A DNA stretch of 64,000 nt from Pyxicephalus adspersus. Taxonomy: Eukaryota > Chordata > Amphibia > Anura > Pyxicephalidae. This document shows positions 1-11,746 of this stretch, piece by piece. Where the stretch lies: positions 61,371,331 through 61,435,330 of the forward strand of contig NC_092862.1 of NCBI RefSeq assembly GCF_032062135.1, written 5' to 3'. How positions within the stretch are numbered: position 1 is the first letter of the stretch; each line of letters starts with the position of its first letter. The notes beneath the pieces are model-generated. The model ran no database searches. It saw only the letters and a list, made by a program, of their open reading frames with translations, and had not been told where the DNA came from. Position numbers and translations under genes: made by a program.

Positions 1-100
1 ACTCGAGTCCGGACCGCGGTAATCCGCGATCGATGGCCGCGCGTACTTTTGCGCTTCCAGCGAGCGCGGATTTTATTGATGAATCAGGGGCATTGTATTT
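1..100. repeat. CpG-rich repeat end cut by the window edge
   Basis: The first ~85 bases are far richer in CpG than the following kilobases (CGCGGT, CCGCGATCGATGG, GCGCG, GCGAGCGCGG) and then change abruptly to ordinary AT-rich sequence after GATGAATCAGGGGC. This looks like the right end of a palindromic CpG-rich DNA element whose other half lies outside the window. A promoter CpG island is less likely because the rich stretch is so short and ends so sharply. The family assignment is inference. Confidence 0.4.
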
Positions 101-795
101 AAGTTTGTATGCATTAGGTTACATTTTGCATGAGTCTCCTATGTAGGTCCATTATTCTTTTCGGATGCTCATACATATGTAGCTTAAAATGTTTGTTTTT
201 ACTTACAATTGTGAAATGAGCAAGGAAACTCTTCAAGGATGCACGCATTTCCTTAATGTAATTGGCCATACGCATGAAATGTTTTCTAAAGTTTAAATAA
301 AGTATCAATTGTATTCCAGCTAACAGAGCCATACCCACTCCTGGTATATGCATCCTGAGTCATACAGTAACACAGAATACTGATTGTTGTCTCTGCAGAG
401 GTGGCAGGAAGCAAACGAAAGTTCAGAAATGGAATTGTCTTCTTAAAGGATGTTAATTATGATGATAGCGATAAAATATTTAGAAGGAGCAATGGGGTTA
501 ACACATAAAAAACTATTGGCTACAACAATTAGATGTATTCTTTTTTACCTGGAATGAATAGAATAGAATTGGAACCAGACTAGCTATAAACTGAGATCTC
601 TGTTCGGCTAAGCTAGACCAAGGCCTAGGGCAGCAAGGCAGTGAGGCTGTGTGTTGGCAAATATTATAGTACCTTTTTTCTAGTATTAAAGTCTACTAAG
701 CACTTGTACTTTTAGTATACTGAGCATTTTCTAACATTATCATCTCTCGAGTCACCAGGATGTGTATGGTAATTTCTCCGTACCCTTTCTCCACC
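101..795. other. AT-rich intergenic sequence, no gene seen
   Basis: No coding signature or recognised repeat. A 79-codon open frame on the minus strand (114-353) has no domain-like composition and is judged chance. Confidence 0.5.
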
Positions 796-1022
796 CAATG
801 GGTCTGATTTATTAAAGTTCTCCAAGGCTGGAGAGGGTACACTCACACTGGGTGATCCAGCAAACCTAACCTGGAATGGATTTCTTCAAAGTCATTTGCT
901 TTCTGCTAGCAAATGTTTTGAATCCTGGTCCAGATCCATTCCAGGTTTGCTGGATCACCCTGGCTTCACTGATAAAAGTGTATTCTCTCCAGCCTTGGAG
1001 AGCTTTAATAAATCAGGCCATA
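796..1022. mobile_element. Palindromic MITE, family A (CCTGATTTATTAAAG termini), near full length
   Basis: The two halves are inverted copies. The left end reads GGTCTGATTTATTAAAG and the right end CTTTAATAAATCAGGCC; inside, GGGTGATCCAGCAAACCT mirrors AGGTTTGCTGGATCACCC. A short central part contains GCTAGCAAATGTTTTGAATCC. No transposase is encoded, so it must have moved with enzyme supplied in trans. About ten copies occur in this window. The open frame 876-1097 lies inside it and is an artefact of the repeat. The superfamily is not determined; flanks do not show a convincing target duplication. Confidence 0.85.
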
Positions 1023-2734
1023 TACCGTATGTGGCAACCCCCTCAGTGGCCAGTTCCCACTAATTTAACAATTGTCACAAACATTATTCAAGTTTAACTA
1101 CCTTTTAATTATACCAACGTGTTTTAGAGAAAAAATTTATAATTCTAAGAATCACATTGAACATTGAATATAATGCATATTATATACCATAATATAAACA
1201 TAATGGATAGATTTTATGATATTCTAGTATGAAACATCATGTTTGTTTTTGTTGTTTGTTTTTTTAATACCCTACAGTGGTTTTAAAGCACAACAATAAA
1301 TTTACTCAACTTCCTAAACAACATGCTTGGTGTATGCCTTAAAGCTGTACATAAAAAAAGATGGCACAGGGTTACCCTTAAAATTGAATGGCCAGGAATG
1401 GGAGGGCAACAAACGTTCCCCTCTTCTTTTTCTGTATCATTCATCTTGCAAAGAACCTTAGTCCCAGTGGTAAGAGCTAAGCGCCTCTTTACAGGCTCTG
1501 ATGCCCTAAAAATGGTGCTGAAAATATATGTGGGACTGATGAAATCTGGAAGCCCCTCTCAAAATATTAGGGCCACCAAATATCCTCCTTTTCTAAGAGG
1601 AATAAGTACAGGGTTATATTAGTCCTCCTTACTCAGTCCTGCAAAGAGTAAAAAGCAAATAGACACACAGAGAAGGCAATTGGTTGAATTTACATATTAG
1701 TCTGTTAATTTAACAAATTGAATTATCACCTTGCAAGAAAAGTAAATGAGGTAAAGCTCTACTGGCATCAGTCATCTAATTATATGCAAGTAAAAATGCT
1801 ATTTTCCTTGTACATGATTGAGTATTATTGCCAAAGTGAATTTTTACCACTTTCACAAAAGTAAGTCAATTCTTCTTTACAGAGCAACAGCGCCTGTCTC
1901 TTTCTGCAATAAAGAACTGCCTGATAATGAATTTCAAAAGCCGAACTTTAGTTTTTCATTAAAGCAACCAAAACTGTGGGGTTCACCTGCATTATTTTGA
2001 TCAAAAGTTCATTTGACTAAGGCTAAAGACCTACAAATACTTTATTTCTTGCTCCCGCAGACTTCCTCTGCTGCGTAGAACTGGTGCATCAAAGCTTTAC
2101 TGCCAGGCCAGTCACAGCTCCTGATGTCATTATATTATGTAGGAGCATGGCAAGGGCCCACGCATAAACTGGAGCTTCGGTACCCTACTGATCACTATTG
2201 AAAAATCATTTAAAAATGCCAGGCCTGACAAGGGAGAAGATCTACATATCTAATTTAAAGGAAACTCCTCTTTTAATATAATGATGAAGTTGTATTTAAA
2301 CGTTCAACTGTACAAAATGTCTTCTCATGCGTCTTGATTGGCTTACTGCTTTTCCGTAATGTGTGTGTCTTTTCATATTGTTTTAGCAAAAGTTTGCAGT
2401 AAGGTTTGCTAATTCCTTGTTATGTATAAAATAGCCTGGAGATGTTTTCTTTCTTTTATTAAAGTGACAATTAAACATTTGGGTTTGCATTTAACTCAAG
2501 CACTTGCTTGAAATGTGTATTTGCATTTGCACATAGGTGTGTGCATACAATGTTACAATGTTTTAAACCTCAAATCAACTTCCTTACATTTTATATGGCT
2601 ACATACAGGGCAGCAAAATCCATGTACTACAGTCAGTTAGGTAATACACCATATACAGTATGCGTGTTGCCGTGAATTTGTATTCATTAGTAATTGAACC
2701 CCAATAGTCATAGTAAACCACTCTCTTTCCCTGG
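1023..2734. other. AT-rich intergenic sequence, no gene seen
   Basis: Nothing recognised on either strand. Open frames at 1323-1622 and 1818-2000 on the plus strand lack domain motifs, codon bias or splice context that would support coding. Confidence 0.5.
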
Positions 2735-2990
2735 CTGGATAATGTTGCTCCTGCCACCTTCCGCTACCCCCGCCCTGCAAATCCCCGACCCTGGCTCAAC
2801 AACCACACCAAACAGCTCCAAAAGTCTGTTCGTGCCGCCCACCTACTAGATTGTAAGCTCTTCGGGGCAGGGTCCTCTCCTCCTGTATCACTGTCTGTAT
2901 TAGTCTGTCATTTGCTATCCCTATTTACAGCGCTGCGTAATATGCTGGCGCTATATAAATCCTGTTTATTAATAATAATAATAATAATAA
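2735..2990 (+). mobile_element. Internally deleted L2-like LINE (endonuclease-RT linker fused to 3' tail)
   Basis: From 2735 one frame reads LDNVAPATFRYPRPANP followed by RPWLNNHTKQLQKSVRAA (to about 2840). This resembles the linker between the endonuclease and reverse transcriptase of L2/CR1-type LINEs (LD..AP....R....PW....). It joins directly to a 3' tail: TTGTAAGCTCTTCGGGGCAG, CTGTATCACTGTCTGTATTAG, CAGCGCTGCGTAATATG and GCGCTATATAAATCC, then (AAT)n. The reverse transcriptase (several kb in an intact element) is missing. The tail is shared with seven other places in the window. The clade assignment rests on remembered family features, not on an alignment. Confidence 0.7.
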
Positions 2991-3832
2991 GAGCACAGCA
3001 AAACATTTGCTCAACAGTGCAGCACACAGCACAGATGCAGATGTTTTGTGTATTGCAATGTACTGTTTTTTCTTTAATAAGTGCAATAACAACCCATTTA
3101 AAATGAATAGACTACCTTATCCAACTTTACTAATGTACAAAACGTATGCCTTCAAGAGATGTGGTATAACTATCCAAATTTTAATATTTAGCTGTTTTCA
3201 CATTTTTTTCTAAAAAACTTTCTTCAGTCTGTACTTTCTTTGTTTTTTATTTTTTATGTTTTTCCTTTTTTTCTTTAATATACTCCAAATTGTTTTCTTT
3301 TTATATTTTCCCTGATGTAAGTGTATAATGTTACCATCCCTCAATGTATCCAGTATGTACCATATGTGTACTAAGTGTGCACAACTTTTTTTTTAGCAAA
3401 TGTAAATGCAGGTAGACACATGAAAAAAATATGTTAATGTAAATAAATTAAAGTTAAAAAATGTGCAAACTTGAGATCAAAATACTCTTCCAGCATAACC
3501 ATTCAACATAATCATATATCAGTTGTGTTAACTGTGAACACACAACATGCTTCTAAAAGGTGAAAAAAACTACTTGGTGGGAAACTGAACTGTCTCATTC
3601 ACAAGGGAATTATTTACTAACAAAGTTCAAAAGTGCAAAAGTACAGTCAGGCATGTGCTTTGATTGTCTAATTTGGACACAATCAATAAAGCTGTGTGTT
3701 GCTATACATTTACAATTCACACATTGCTACTAAATTAACCTCTTGTCTTGTTGTCATGAACACATTTTATGGTTCAATGTCCACATCTTCTTCTCTAATA
3801 GTAAAAGTTATTACATGAGAACCTAATAAAAG

Positions 3833-3835
<3 letters not shown>
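2991..3835. other. AT-rich intergenic sequence, no gene seen
   Basis: T-rich low-complexity runs around 3200-3310. No coding or RNA gene signature. Confidence 0.5.

Positions 3836-3886
<51 letters not shown>
3836..3886. repeat. (TA)n microsatellite
   Basis: About 25 uninterrupted TA units. Ordinary dinucleotide repeat, likely polymorphic in length. Confidence 0.95.
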
Positions 3887-3887
<1 letters not shown>

Positions 3888-4832
3888 CTTTGGTTTCCTA
3901 GGTAATAGAATATTGGTGAATCAAGGCCCATGACTAATACCTAACTAATACCATGTGTTTGTGTGACTTTAATAAAATAGATAAAAAGTATAAATCTAAA
4001 TGATAAAGTTTCTTTGTGTCACAGGAAAATATACTGTGTCAATAATGCAATGTACAGACATTGAGATTAGTAACACTAAATGGCACATTATCCGCCAATG
4101 ATGTGTAAATACTCTTATATGGCAGCATTGTAAAAAGTAACCTTATTTGACTTTTTTGTCAAGTGTTGACAAGTTTGGGAGTACAGATAAAATTCCCACA
4201 TTACAGTGGGCCTTTTTATACATTTACATGTGGCTTATGCAGGCAGGATGTTTATTCTAATGTAGAACAGTGAGTGCTAATGTTGATAATCAGTATCATC
4301 TCTCTTTAATATACATGTTTTTTTATGTAGCTTCTATTAACATTGAATGACACTGAAAATATGAATGCCGAAGTTAAGGAGAAACCAGTGCCTGGAGAAA
4401 AACATGGTTTCTATTGATGACCTCTGAAGATGCAAGTTACCAGGTTGTCCTGATAAACCACTAAGACATGAATACTAATAATCTCTGACCTGGTGCAAAT
4501 ATGCAGATCTAAAGTTCTGACTTAATTTGCTGCATGACCTTACCTTCTGGTGGTTTAATACCCTCTAATACTGAACTTAGAAACAGCCATGCAGGAGAAT
4601 GTTTATGAATTCAGAATATTTATATTTTGATATTTATTTTAGGAATGTATCTGACATAGTATATAAATGTTTTCACTTTTGTCATATAAAACAATGGATT
4701 TTTTAATATCTTTTGATATAAATTAATATATTACAAATGTTTATAATCATGTGTGTTAAAGGATATTGGTACCAGTTATTTGATAAATAATTGTAGAATA
4801 TCACAGAAGCTCCAATGTCATTATTCCAAAAA
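3887..4832. other. AT-rich intergenic sequence, no gene seen
   Basis: No recognised gene or repeat. A minus-strand open frame at 4703-4915 runs into the SINE that follows and is not coding. Confidence 0.5.
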
Positions 4833-5022
4833 AAAGGCCAATTTGCTGGGCAGCCCCCTAACCTACTCATATTGATGTGAGAAAACACTAAAGTGCCAGG
4901 AGGTATCCGACACAATCACAAAAAAAATATACAAACTCCACACAACCAGAATCTTTAATAAAAATGTGAAGCTAGATCCCTAGTACTGCAAGGCCAGAGC
5001 GCTCGCCTCTAAGCCACCCACA
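4833..5022 (-). mobile_element. Diverged tRNA-headed SINE fragment, minus strand
   Basis: Read on the minus strand it gives GGGTGGCTTAGAGGCGAGCG, CTCTGGCCTTGCAGTACTAG, then TGTGGAGTTTGTATA and GGTTAGGGGGCTGCCC. These correspond in order to the A-box-containing head and the 'CTCTGGCCTTTGCAGCGCTAG...GGAGTTTGCAGGTTC...TTAGGTTAATTGGC' body of the better preserved copy at 21187. There are many indels, and the LINE-like tail is missing or unrecognisable. Confidence 0.65.
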
Positions 5023-6120
5023 TCATTGCTCTCATAATACATTGTACATTTCTAGATAATCATAATATATGTGCAAAAATGTAGCTATATATAAGTCTTG
5101 AAAATATGCAGTTCTAGGAATGACAGCACAAGTAGAATAAGTGCGCATCATATAATGTGGTGTGAGCGTACCTGAGGACTTGGGTTTCCTGTTGTATGCA
5201 TATTATTTTATGTGAAACTGACTTGTGGTTTATGTGTGACTTAAGAAACATTTACTTTGCATTTGCGTGACTCACTTTTTAGTTAAAAGAAGCATGCAGT
5301 ATAATTAAAGAATGGGGACTTGACCATTAGTATCTAAAGTATATAAGCGGACATTTTTCCCGTTCTATCACGTGCATTGGAAACCAATGTGAGAAGTAAT
5401 TCTTACATGTTTCAGATGTAATATGGTTCATAAAGACAAGCGAATTAGATTCACACAAACAATATTTTCTGAATGTGTTTTATAAAAGATTTCTTTAATT
5501 CAGAGAGTAGGATGTTGGTTCTAAAAGATGTGATATGTCCCTAACCACCTATAGTAAAATGTTATGGACCTTCCAGCATAGGATTCTTGTCTATGTCTTC
5601 CCTAACTTTGACCTCTTTACCCTTTCCAGGTGCACTCTCTTCAAACTAATCAATTTGTGGCTCCATTGGCCCCAGGCCAGAGAACTAGGATTTTTTAAAT
5701 GACAGCCCAAAGCACTGTTCAACACCACTGCTTCCACCTTTATTGGAAAAACATATTATCATGTCAGGTAATGTGTGCTGACAACCTGCATTCACTAATA
5801 ACCTTGGTGTATAGTGTTATGTGCAAAGTCAAAACATTTATCATTTAGAATAGCTTTGGAATGGTCATTTCTTTTGCAGCCCATTAAGAGGATTTCCCAT
5901 AACTTCTTGCCTGTAGATCTGTCTGTAACAGGGAACTGCTCTTTTGGACAGTTGTCACTGGAACAATTGTCCCCATTGAAACACCATCCCAATCATACAC
6001 CACACTTCAATTACAGAGAAACAAACTGATTTTTAGGAATTCCGTACATTGCTATTAACAAAAAATACTTTGGAATAGGTCTGTATAAACGTAAGAAAAT
6101 AGGCTTTCCAACCCATGCAT
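5023..6120. other. AT-rich intergenic sequence, no gene seen
   Basis: No repeats recognised. Overlapping open frames near 5795-6029 on both strands have no protein-like signature. Confidence 0.5.
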
Positions 6121-6123
6121 GAA

Positions 6124-6395
6124 CCTCCCTGGTGGTCTGAATATGTCAGGATTTGTGAATGTCAAAGCCATACATTCTGCCTAAATTTCCCTCCAGGTTA
6201 TGCCCCCCACCACACCGCACGCTCACACATCCCATTGATCACTCTGGGGACCCGAGGCCATGGGACACAGATGCCCGGCGGGCCTCGTCAGAGGATGCCG
6301 TGAGCTCATGGGAACCAGGTAAGTGCTTTACAAAGCCACCCTGAGTGTGGCTGAAAATTAACCCCGAGCCACAATCGGGAATACCACCAGGGAGG
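6124..6395. mobile_element. piggyBac-like MITE with CCTCCCTGGTGGT termini
   Basis: Perfect 13-bp terminal inverted repeats: CCTCCCTGGTGGT at 6124-6136 and ACCACCAGGGAGG at 6383-6395. The interior is GC-richer than its surroundings and encodes no transposase. CCY-type ends are typical of piggyBac elements, which duplicate TTAA. Here the flanking tetramers are TGAA and TACA, so the target site has decayed or the class differs. The element at 46603 has similar ends and intact TTAA. Small open frames at 6115-6511 are products of the repeat. Confidence 0.7.
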
Positions 6396-6821
6396 TACAT
6401 ATGGATACATACAGCCTTGGTATTTGTTTGCTTTATGGATGTACATGCACTTAAATAAACTGATATCTTTATTACTGCACAAGTGGTAATGGTGTGTGCC
6501 CAGGCTTGCATGTACTTATTTGGGAACCTTTTTATTAAGACACTTCTTCTTGGTGGTGGGGTCGATAAGACAGTATTTGTCCATCCACAGTGGCTAAATC
6601 TGACAGATATGAGCTGTCAAAAAAGCCAACTGTCTATATCACACATGAAACAATGGAAACAATCATTTTGGAGCTATATGCATGCATCAATGAGAAGTTG
6701 GCATAATCTTATCTTTAATGGCGTTTGCTTCCAATTAGATAGTTTTGTGGGAAAATAGCATTAGGAGCACCACATCCTTCTTATATTTATATATATCATT
6801 CAACAAACCACAAATCATATC
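6396..6821. other. Intergenic, no gene seen
   Basis: Nothing recognised. The plus-strand open frame 6483-6758 (91 codons) has no motif and no supporting context. Confidence 0.45.
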
Positions 6822-7120
6822 AGGTATATCAGTATTTTTAGGTGATTGTTATAAATAATCAAGAAGTATAATTAAAGTTAAAAAGTTTAATTATTTATTA
6901 TCCATCCCTTTTCAAATCATATAAAAAATTGCATTGATATTTCCAGCATCCAAATCACATACATCTAATAAACAGTTTGTACTGTTGAGTCGTTAAGAAT
7001 ATCAATGCAATTTTTGTTTTATGGTTTTAAAAGCGATAGATAATAAATTCAACATTTTTAACTTTAAATATCCTTCTTGATTATTTGTAACAAGCACCTA
7101 AAAAAAATCCTGATATACCT
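6822..7120. mobile_element. 299-bp foldback element with ~125-bp inverted arms
   Basis: The left arm starts AGGTATATCAGTATTTTTAG and continues through ATAATCAAGAAGTATAATTA to AAATTGCATTGATATT. The right arm returns the same sequence inverted: AATATCAATGCAATTTTTG, ATCCTTCTTGATTAT and CTGATATACCT. The loop is about 50 bases (~6948-6995). It is AT-rich, non-coding and imperfect, like an old MITE or foldback element. No other copy was noticed in the window and no target duplication is clear. Confidence 0.75.
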
Positions 7121-8528
7121 TTGTGGAAAGATTTAATGGCACCTGAACAATATCTGAGCAAATTACATATATTATTGAAAAGTTATCATAGGCCAAGATT
7201 ACTGTTGGAGAACAGAATAAAGGAATCTACACCATAGAAAACATACATATAAATAGGAACTTTTACTGTCAGGGTTTTCTTACATTTATAACACAACACA
7301 ATCAGACATTTTAAACAGATTCATTTGTGATTTTTTTGAAATCATTGAAAAATCTGGAACTTAAATTCTTTTAAACATGACAAATAAAAGAACTCACTTG
7401 TAGTTTATTTATTAACCTTAATTAAATATCTAGTTAGCAGATCCTTAAATTGTACCTCAATTATTTTAAGTGATTGTAAAAACTATAGTTCCCAAGAAAT
7501 GAACAAAATACTTGGGCTATCATTCTGAGTTTTCCTAATGCTGATTTATTGTCCACAGAAGTGGCGTGATATGGAAGACCTAATTTAAAGGGTTGAGCCC
7601 TGTAATCTTCTGGACATGGCAATTAGAATTCTTTGACTTTCAACAGATAATTGCTATTTTCCCTGTAATAAGCACATGTTACAATACAAAGGCTGGAGTC
7701 TGACATCAAGGATTATTTTATGCAGAAAACCAAGAAAAGGAATGTGAATTATTTGGGAATAAATACAGAAAATGGTTTAATTACGAAACCAATTGGTTAG
7801 TGGGTGGCGGAAGTGACTTGAAAAGCTTTCAGGGGTTACAACACCCAGCCCACCTGGAGTCAGGGGTTTGTTCTATATGAGCAGGTGCCCACAGAGATAC
7901 GCTAACAGTACAAATCAAGAATGACCATTGACAGACAGATGTTTTAATGAAAGTTAAGTGATGAGGTGACTTATCCGACCATACTAAAACTTGCTACATC
8001 ATACAATTACATACTTTGTCTGCAGTTATTACTAATCATGGCTGCAGTCAGGCTCAACATTTGTAGCAAAACTAAAGATTTTTTACAGAATTTTAGCTGC
8101 TGATACCACAGATAAGTGGTTCCCTCTTTAGAACAAAATCTGAAGCTATTTCTTATCCCCCTCTCTTTTTTTCTCTTTTCTTGCATTTTGCTGACCTCCC
8201 TCTCTTTCATCTTTCCTGCAGCGCTGGATTAGCATGGAACGATTACTACTCCAGTAACTTGCTGACAGTGGCTTCAGGCTCAAGAACCAGGACATTCAAT
8301 ATAACGCCACTGCTTACCTAATTAAGTTCAGGGAGCTGAAACTTGAGGTCATTTAGTATAAATTTAAAATTTTTACAGGTTTTAAATACAGGTCTAGAAC
8401 TAATACAAATGTAACAAAGTGAATGTGCTGTCCATGATAATATTAATAGTAATAATAGTAATTGTATGAATATGGCGGCATGGCTAAAGATATCAATAAG
8501 TTGTAATTGCTAAAGAAAAAAAAAAGAA

Positions 8529-8536
<8 letters not shown>
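7121..8536. other. AT-rich intergenic sequence, no gene seen
   Basis: No recognised gene. The minus-strand open frame 8007-8210 is Lys/Arg-rich at its start because of a T/C-rich tract (8155-8210) and is not considered coding. Confidence 0.5.

Positions 8537-8585
<49 letters not shown>
8537..8585. repeat. (AT)n microsatellite
   Basis: An A-rich run (8514-8536) leads into about 24 AT units. It abuts the truncated repeat fragments that follow. Confidence 0.95.
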
Positions 8586-8587
<2 letters not shown>

Positions 8588-8730
8588 CTGTTTCCCCGAT
8601 TATAAGGCACTGTCTTATCTCCTGTATCACTGTCTGTATTAGTCTGTCATTTGCAATCCCTATTTAATGTACAGCGCTGCGTAATATGTTGGCGCTATAT
8701 AAATCCTCTTTAATAATAATAATAATAATA
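8586..8730 (+). mobile_element. 5'-truncated L2-like 3' tail
   Basis: It begins with a fragment reading CCCTGTTTCCCCGATTATAA (a motif I remember as a dispersed vertebrate repeat, class not assigned). From ~8617 it reads TCTCCTGTATCACTGTCTG, CAGCGCTGCGTAATATGTTG, GCGCTATATAAATCC and (AAT)n. The tail matches 2880-2990, 44417-44578 and 58240-58365. No coding part remains. Confidence 0.75.
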
Positions 8731-8771
8731 TATATATATATATATATATATAGCAATTATATATATATCAG
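8729..8771. repeat. (TA)n microsatellite grown from the AAT tail
   Basis: TA dinucleotides directly follow the (AAT)n of the L2-type tail, interrupted once by GCAATT. Confidence 0.85.
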
Positions 8772-9351
8772 TATATTATTTATATACACAATACAATACA
8801 AGTATTTACTGCAAAGTACAGAAGTACAGACAAGCAACTTGTATCCAGAAATGATTAGAGTGTTGGATTTTCTAATACTTTAATGAACTACCTAACAACA
8901 TTTTGAAGAATTGTGATAGGAACATTTAGAAATACATATACGAAAAGGTCGCAGAAACAAGGCTGAGCAATGGTTGGAGTATATTAACCACATAACACCA
9001 TACAACAAGGCCCTATGAAGCTGGCGATCAAATACCACAGCTGGAGGTTTTTTTTAATAAAAGTAGACCAGGAAGTCTAATGGCATTAAAGGAAGGGTGT
9101 TGCTGGTTTATACATGACAATGGCCTGCCAAAGCATTAGGGTTACCTGAAATTAAACCAAAATTTACTTTGCTATAGGGAACATCTAAAGTGAATGCATC
9201 CAGTGTAATAAAATACCAGTGAATTTACAGTGTCTTGGCACTGTTATGCCTAGATCCTCTTGACCTGTAGTGCAAGAATCTCCCTGCTTTTGTGCCATTC
9301 ATTCTGTGGATCTGTTCTTCCTCCCATTTTCCTGATGCTTTTTTAATTTTA
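8772..9351. other. Intergenic, no gene seen
   Basis: No coding or repeat signature recognised. Confidence 0.5.
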
Positions 9352-9484
9352 CCAGGACTGAAAACATTTGCTAACAAATAACAAATTGCTTTAGATAAAT
9401 CTTTTCCAGGTTTTCTGGATTACCAAGGTTCACTGATGAAAATGTATCTTCTCCAGTCTTGGAGAACTTTAATAAATCAAGCCC
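9352..9484. mobile_element. Family A palindromic MITE, right half
   Basis: Contains GAAAACATTTGCTAACAAAT, then TTCCAGGTTTTCTGGATTAC, CACTGATGAAAATGTATC and GGAGAACTTTAATAAATCA, matching the central and right part of the copy at 796-1022. The left inverted half is absent. Confidence 0.75.
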
Positions 9485-9674
9485 ACAGTGTGAACCAATA
9501 CATCTCAAGACAGTTATGGGAAATTAATTATCTGCAGCACAATTATTTGCTTTTCCCTTCATTTGCCTATCCTGGATGCAGCTTTCACAGTGCAAGTCCT
9601 ATTAAAAAAATTCAGCTGTATCTACCTGCTCTAAGACTGGCTTTGTCTAAAGTATGCAATAGAAAAATATTTCA

Positions 9675-9708
<34 letters not shown>

Positions 9709-9842
9709 AATAAAAAACAGGATTTATATAGCGCGAACATATTACGCAGCACTGTACATTAAGAAGGGGTTGCAAATGACAGACTAATACAGACAGTGAT
9801 ACAGGAGGAGAGGACCCTGCCCCGAAGAGCTTACAATCTAGT
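9675..9842 (-). mobile_element. L2-like 3' tail, minus strand, with (TTA)n
   Basis: Read on the minus strand: TTGTAAGCTCTTCGGGGCAG, GGTCCTCTCCTCCTGTATCA, a few diverged bases, then CAGTGCTGCGTAATATG, GCGCTATATAAATCC and a (TAA)n run at 9678-9706. Same tail as at 2870-2990 in the opposite orientation; truncated at the 5' side. Confidence 0.8.
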
Positions 9843-9958
9843 ATTCATATTCACCTGACTAAAAATAAATGTGTACTTAAACACACTTATAATGAATCTA
9901 TTACAATGTAAGTTTGTAAAGCTGTGTTAAGATGTCACTAACACATCTCTTTCAAATC

Positions 9959-9988
9959 CCCTAATGAAGCCATATTGGCGAAACACGT
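9959..9988 (+). repeat. CCTGAAGAAGC...GAAACRCGT motif, copy 1
   Basis: CCTAATGAAGCCATATTGGC followed by GAAACACGT. The same bipartite motif recurs at 46229 and 55862. It is a known type of short dispersed sequence in amphibian DNA as I remember it; the parent element was not identified. Confidence 0.5.
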
Positions 9989-10137
9989 AAAGAAATAATT
10001 GTGTCCTATTACATTTATGTTTACTATGCTCAACCAAGATGTCATGATATTTACTTTGAAATACTGAACTGTTACTTTTCATTATAGAACAGTTGTTTTT
10101 CTGTTTAGATAGAGATCACGTTATATGGTGTCCAATG

Positions 10138-10177
<40 letters not shown>

Positions 10178-11455
10178 TTAAAAAAAAACAATTAAACCTT
10201 CACTGTGCTGTTGCTAAAATAAACCTTTTTCTTCTCATGTTCATTTTCTTAAATAAAAGGAAAGTTAACCAGTGCTTTTACAAGCAGTTAGAAATATGTA
10301 ACATTTTACATTTTTTTCTATGTATTGACTATGACTTATGGCCCCATATTACAGTGTATTTATATATTTAGTACAAAATAATCTTATCTTGATAAAAGTT
10401 AAAAATATTATTGTTAGTTTCTAAAATGTACTTTTAATAACTTTTTAAATACAGTGACTTGAGAATCTTGCGGAGCAATGTTTATTGACCCCAAAGCTTC
10501 ATCAGGTTAGGTTAAGGTTAAATGTTAAATAAGACTCATGTGGTTAACCCCAAGGGTTACAGCTGTGCTTCTTTCCGCTTCTTAACCAATAAGTAAAACT
10601 TGCAGCCATGGCAGATGAAGACTTACTGAATTGAGCTGTGCACTGAGAAGTGAAGTTGCACAATGTGCAGTAACCCATATTAGCTAATCACATTGGCTTC
10701 ATCTAAGATACGAACTATAGCAATATAGAATGGTTATTTCTGATTTATTTTATATATTGCTGCACATATGTAGGTTTCTGATCGGTTAGTTAAAAACTCT
10801 AGGGTTGAAAGTTACACATGGAAGATAAAGTACACATCATCTGATGAATAATTAGGGCACATCAGTCATACTCTTCTAAGCTTTGTGTGTGGACATATTC
10901 CTATTATCCACAGTTACTTCCCCTGAGCCACCAGTCCTTATCAGACCTGTCCTGAAAGACGACATCTGGGTGGTGATTATAGGGAAATAACTGTAGTTCT
11001 TGGTGAGAACACAATGGTAGATAGGCCATTCATGGATCTAAATAAAACTTGTAGCAAACCTTAAAAATGTTTGTGACCTACTCATATTTATCAATCACTA
11101 TCAATGAAACAGGCAACCTTAAAAGTATTCATGCAGGTGTTTAGTTGCAAGACTAAATTTGGAGATGTCTAGATTACGAGGGGTGGAGAAACATCTGTTT
11201 ATCCTCAATCCTCCATCAAGTTCTGTCTGTTTGAGAGCAGACATCATGGATGGGTGATTAAGTACTTCCTTCCTGTTTGTTAACAAAAAGAAAAAACGTT
11301 TGCCTCTTTTCTCATATAATTTCTGGCAAATTGGAATTCTGCATGTGTGACATTTTAAATAAAGTGTAGTTGTAAATTTCCAGGCTGATTGTTTTTCAGC
11401 TTTGCTAAGCAAATTCCATTACTGATTTAAACAAATCTACCCCAAGTGTATTTCC
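9989..11455. other. AT-rich intergenic sequence with a (TA)n tract at 10139-10173
   Basis: Apart from the TA microsatellite, no repeat is clear. A minus-strand open frame at 11119-11412 has no recognisable domain. ACCTGATGAAGCTTTGGGG on the minus strand near 10497 may be a remnant of the GAAGC motif seen at 9959. Confidence 0.5.
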
Positions 11456-11746
11456 TAAGGCTATGTCCACACATGCAATAATTGTTGTTGAAACGATCCT
11501 TTTCAACCACTGCACGATGCATGAACGAGTGCTGTACATACAGCAACGTTCTGCTCTATGGAGGGGGGAGAATGATGGAGTGGCACCACGCTGCGCTCTC
11601 ATCCCCTTCACTTCTATTATGATCGTTTGTCGTCCATCGTCCGCCAGGATGGTCGCTCGGACGATGAACGACGAGCCCTCTACACATGCAAGATTCTCGT
11701 CCAATATTGGCCGGACGAGAACCATTGCACGTGTGTACATTGCCTA
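11456..11746. mobile_element. CpG-rich MITE with TACACAC-type termini (family C)
   Basis: The left end reads TAAGGCTATGTCCACACATG and the right end GCACGTGTGTACATTGCCTA, which are inverted relatives. The interior holds many CpG-containing words (ACGATCGTTTGTCGTCC, CGGACGATGAACGACGAG). The Leu/Arg-rich open frames crossing it on both strands (11405-11789) come from this composition. It belongs with copies at 18661 and 39887; the class is possibly hAT or related, but not proven. Confidence 0.7.

Noticed and set aside
1..85. Possible promoter CpG island
   Set aside because: Only ~85 bp long, with an abrupt end and repeat-like GATGAATCAGGG boundary; more like a transposon terminus.
3836..3886. 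(TA)n tract as an origin or AT-rich regulatory element
   Set aside because: Plain microsatellite, with several similar tracts in the window and no associated structure.
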